A stretch of 64,000 nt of DNA from positions 434,001 to 498,000 of the forward strand of contig JASSUG010000002.1 in NCBI GenBank assembly GCA_031963465.1. Direction: 5' to 3'. The notes under the pieces were generated by a model that searched no databases, was not told the origin of the DNA, and saw only the letters and a program-made list of their open reading frames with translations. The position numbers and the translations under genes were made by a program. The stretch comes from Mycoavidus cysteinexigens_B. Its GTDB lineage: Bacteria > Pseudomonadota > Gammaproteobacteria > Burkholderiales > Burkholderiaceae. Below are positions 63,211 through 64,000 of this stretch, piece after piece; the first letter of the stretch is position 1, and every line of letters begins with the position of its first letter.

Positions 63211-64000
63211 TTACTCAGTGTCCATCAACAACTGAGCCGCAGACTCGCTCGGTAGCGCCTCAACCGTGCGTAGCTGTTTATGCATAACGCGGGTACGGGT
63301 TTCAGCCGCCTCAATTGAACGCGTGACCGTTTCTAATTGTGACTTCGTCTTTGCCAACACTTCGCCAAACTTCATAAATTCAGTTTTCACGGCCCCCAGC
63401 ACTCGCCACACCTCGCTCGAACGCTTTTCTATGGCCAATGTACGAAACCCCATTTGCAGGCTGTTCAGTAATGCCGTCAAGGTAGTAGGCCCCGCAACCG
63501 TGATCCGATAATCGCGCTGTAAAGCATCGCTTAACCCCGGACGGCGTAGCACTTCCGCGTAGAGTCCTTCTGTCGGCAGAAATAGTATGCCAAAATCAGT
63601 GGTATGCGGAGGCGCCAGGTATTTTTGCGCAATCGTTCGCGCCGCTTGCCGCACGCATACATCCAATGCACGCGACGCTTCTTCAAGTGCCAGCGGATCT
63701 GCGAGTTCTTGAGCATCGATTAAACGCTCATAATCGGCACGAGGAAATTTTGCATCAATCGGCAACCAGACCGGCGTAGTCAGACCGCTCGCATCCACTG
63801 CGTTATCGTAACGGCCAGGCAAGCGTAGCGCAAACTCCACGTGCTCACTGCTGCCCGGCACCGTGACCACATTCTTAGCATATTGATCAGGAGTTAAGAC
63901 CTGCTCAAGCAATGCGCCAAGCTGCACTTCCCCCCAGGTACCGCGTGTTTTCACATTGGTCAGAACTTTTTTCAGATCGCCAACGCCAGTCGCCAGCGTT
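63211..64000 (-). CDS. rmuC: DNA recombination protein RmuC, C-terminal part
   Basis: The minus-strand frame encodes the nuclease-like core of RmuC: TRGTWGEVQLGALLEQVLTPDQY, WLPIDAKFPRADYERLIDAQE and YLAPPHTTDFGILFLPTEGLYAEVLRRPGL. The coiled-coil tail with FMKFGEVLAKTKSQLETVTRSIEAAETRT follows. The gene continues beyond the right end of the window; codons upstream of the internal ATG at 63954 (GVGDLKKVLTN) also match the family. RmuC limits inversions at short repeats. Confidence 0.92.
   Translation of the reverse strand, partial: TLATGVGDLKKVLTNVKTRGTWGEVQLGALLEQVLTPDQYAKNVVTVPGSSEHVEFALRLPGRYDNAVDASGLTTPVWLPIDAKFPRADYERLIDAQELADPLALEEASRALDVCVRQAARTIAQKYLAPPHTTDFGILFLPTEGLYAEVLRRPGLSDALQRDYRITVAGPTTLTALLNSLQMGFRTLAIEKRSSEVWRVLGAVKTEFMKFGEVLAKTKSQLETVTRSIEAAETRTRVMHKQLRTVEALPSESAAQLLMDTE

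Noticed and set aside
1..64000. CRISPR arrays, rRNA genes, replication origin
   Set aside because: No regularly spaced repeats, rRNA sequence or origin-like box clusters were seen.

Overview
The window looks like chromosome of a Burkholderiaceae-type betaproteobacterium. UvrB, the aromatic aminotransferase, both topoisomerase IV subunits, the split L-Ara4N genes, PrfA-PrmC and RmuC all read as that lineage. Coding DNA is of middling GC and is interrupted by decayed genes, IS remnants, a group II intron fragment, a toxin-antitoxin pair and three Gly-rich exported lipoproteins. That mixture fits a host-associated genome such as the endofungal Mycoavidus group, but this is an impression from gene content and not a database match.

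Layout. (1) 1-3214: mobile DNA abutting tRNA-Arg(ACG). It holds a small ORF, a large serine recombinase with a chimeric 3' end, and a truncated group IIC intron sitting directly after the tRNA's transcription terminator. (2) 3279-9039: housekeeping uvrB, tyrB-like and parC. (3) About 9119-35263: an accessory island of about 25 kb. Diverged copies of the parC 5' end plus a neighbouring lipoprotein gene lie in direct orientation at its two borders, and parE follows the second copy. The simplest reading is an ancestral parE-lipoprotein-parC locus that was duplicated and split by the insertion. (4) 35540-39571: parE and the ABC-F ATPase uup. (5) 39738-47641: LysR-controlled uptake and catabolism genes (L-fuconate dehydratase-like enzyme, MFS carrier, 2-hydroxycarboxylate carrier, periplasmic binding protein). 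(6) 47953-57593: pyrF, an Mth938-type protein and a near-complete arn set for 4-amino-4-deoxy-L-arabinose modification of lipid A. A lipoprotein with a Josephin-like cysteine-protease signature sits between arnT and the flippase gene. (7) 57638-64000: bcp, PIN-PhoH ATPase, prfA-prmC, a CDF metal exporter, a small membrane protein and the C-terminal part of rmuC.

The most notable content is a compact nonribosomal peptide cluster at 10958-26410. A plus-strand operon encodes a 2-oxoglutarate/Fe(II) oxygenase, a zinc deaminase, a radical SAM enzyme, a NodU/CmcH-type O-carbamoyltransferase and two NRPS proteins (A-PCP-C, then an A domain split by an inserted methyltransferase, followed by PCP-TE). 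A divergent minus-strand operon encodes a YqcI/YcgG-type protein, a double LamG-like protein and a nucleotidyltransferase. A stand-alone alpha-oxoamine synthase lies at the left edge. Together these predict a small methylated, oxidised and carbamoylated dipeptide; I do not recognise the combination as a described pathway.

Downstream of the cluster the island holds an intact IS982-family element, an unusual three-gene set (tail-collar-like, Ser-rich and Lys-rich proteins), a HEAT-repeat remnant, a ParD/ParE-type toxin-antitoxin pair, a long imperfect hairpin and a frameshifted acetoacetate decarboxylase-like gene.
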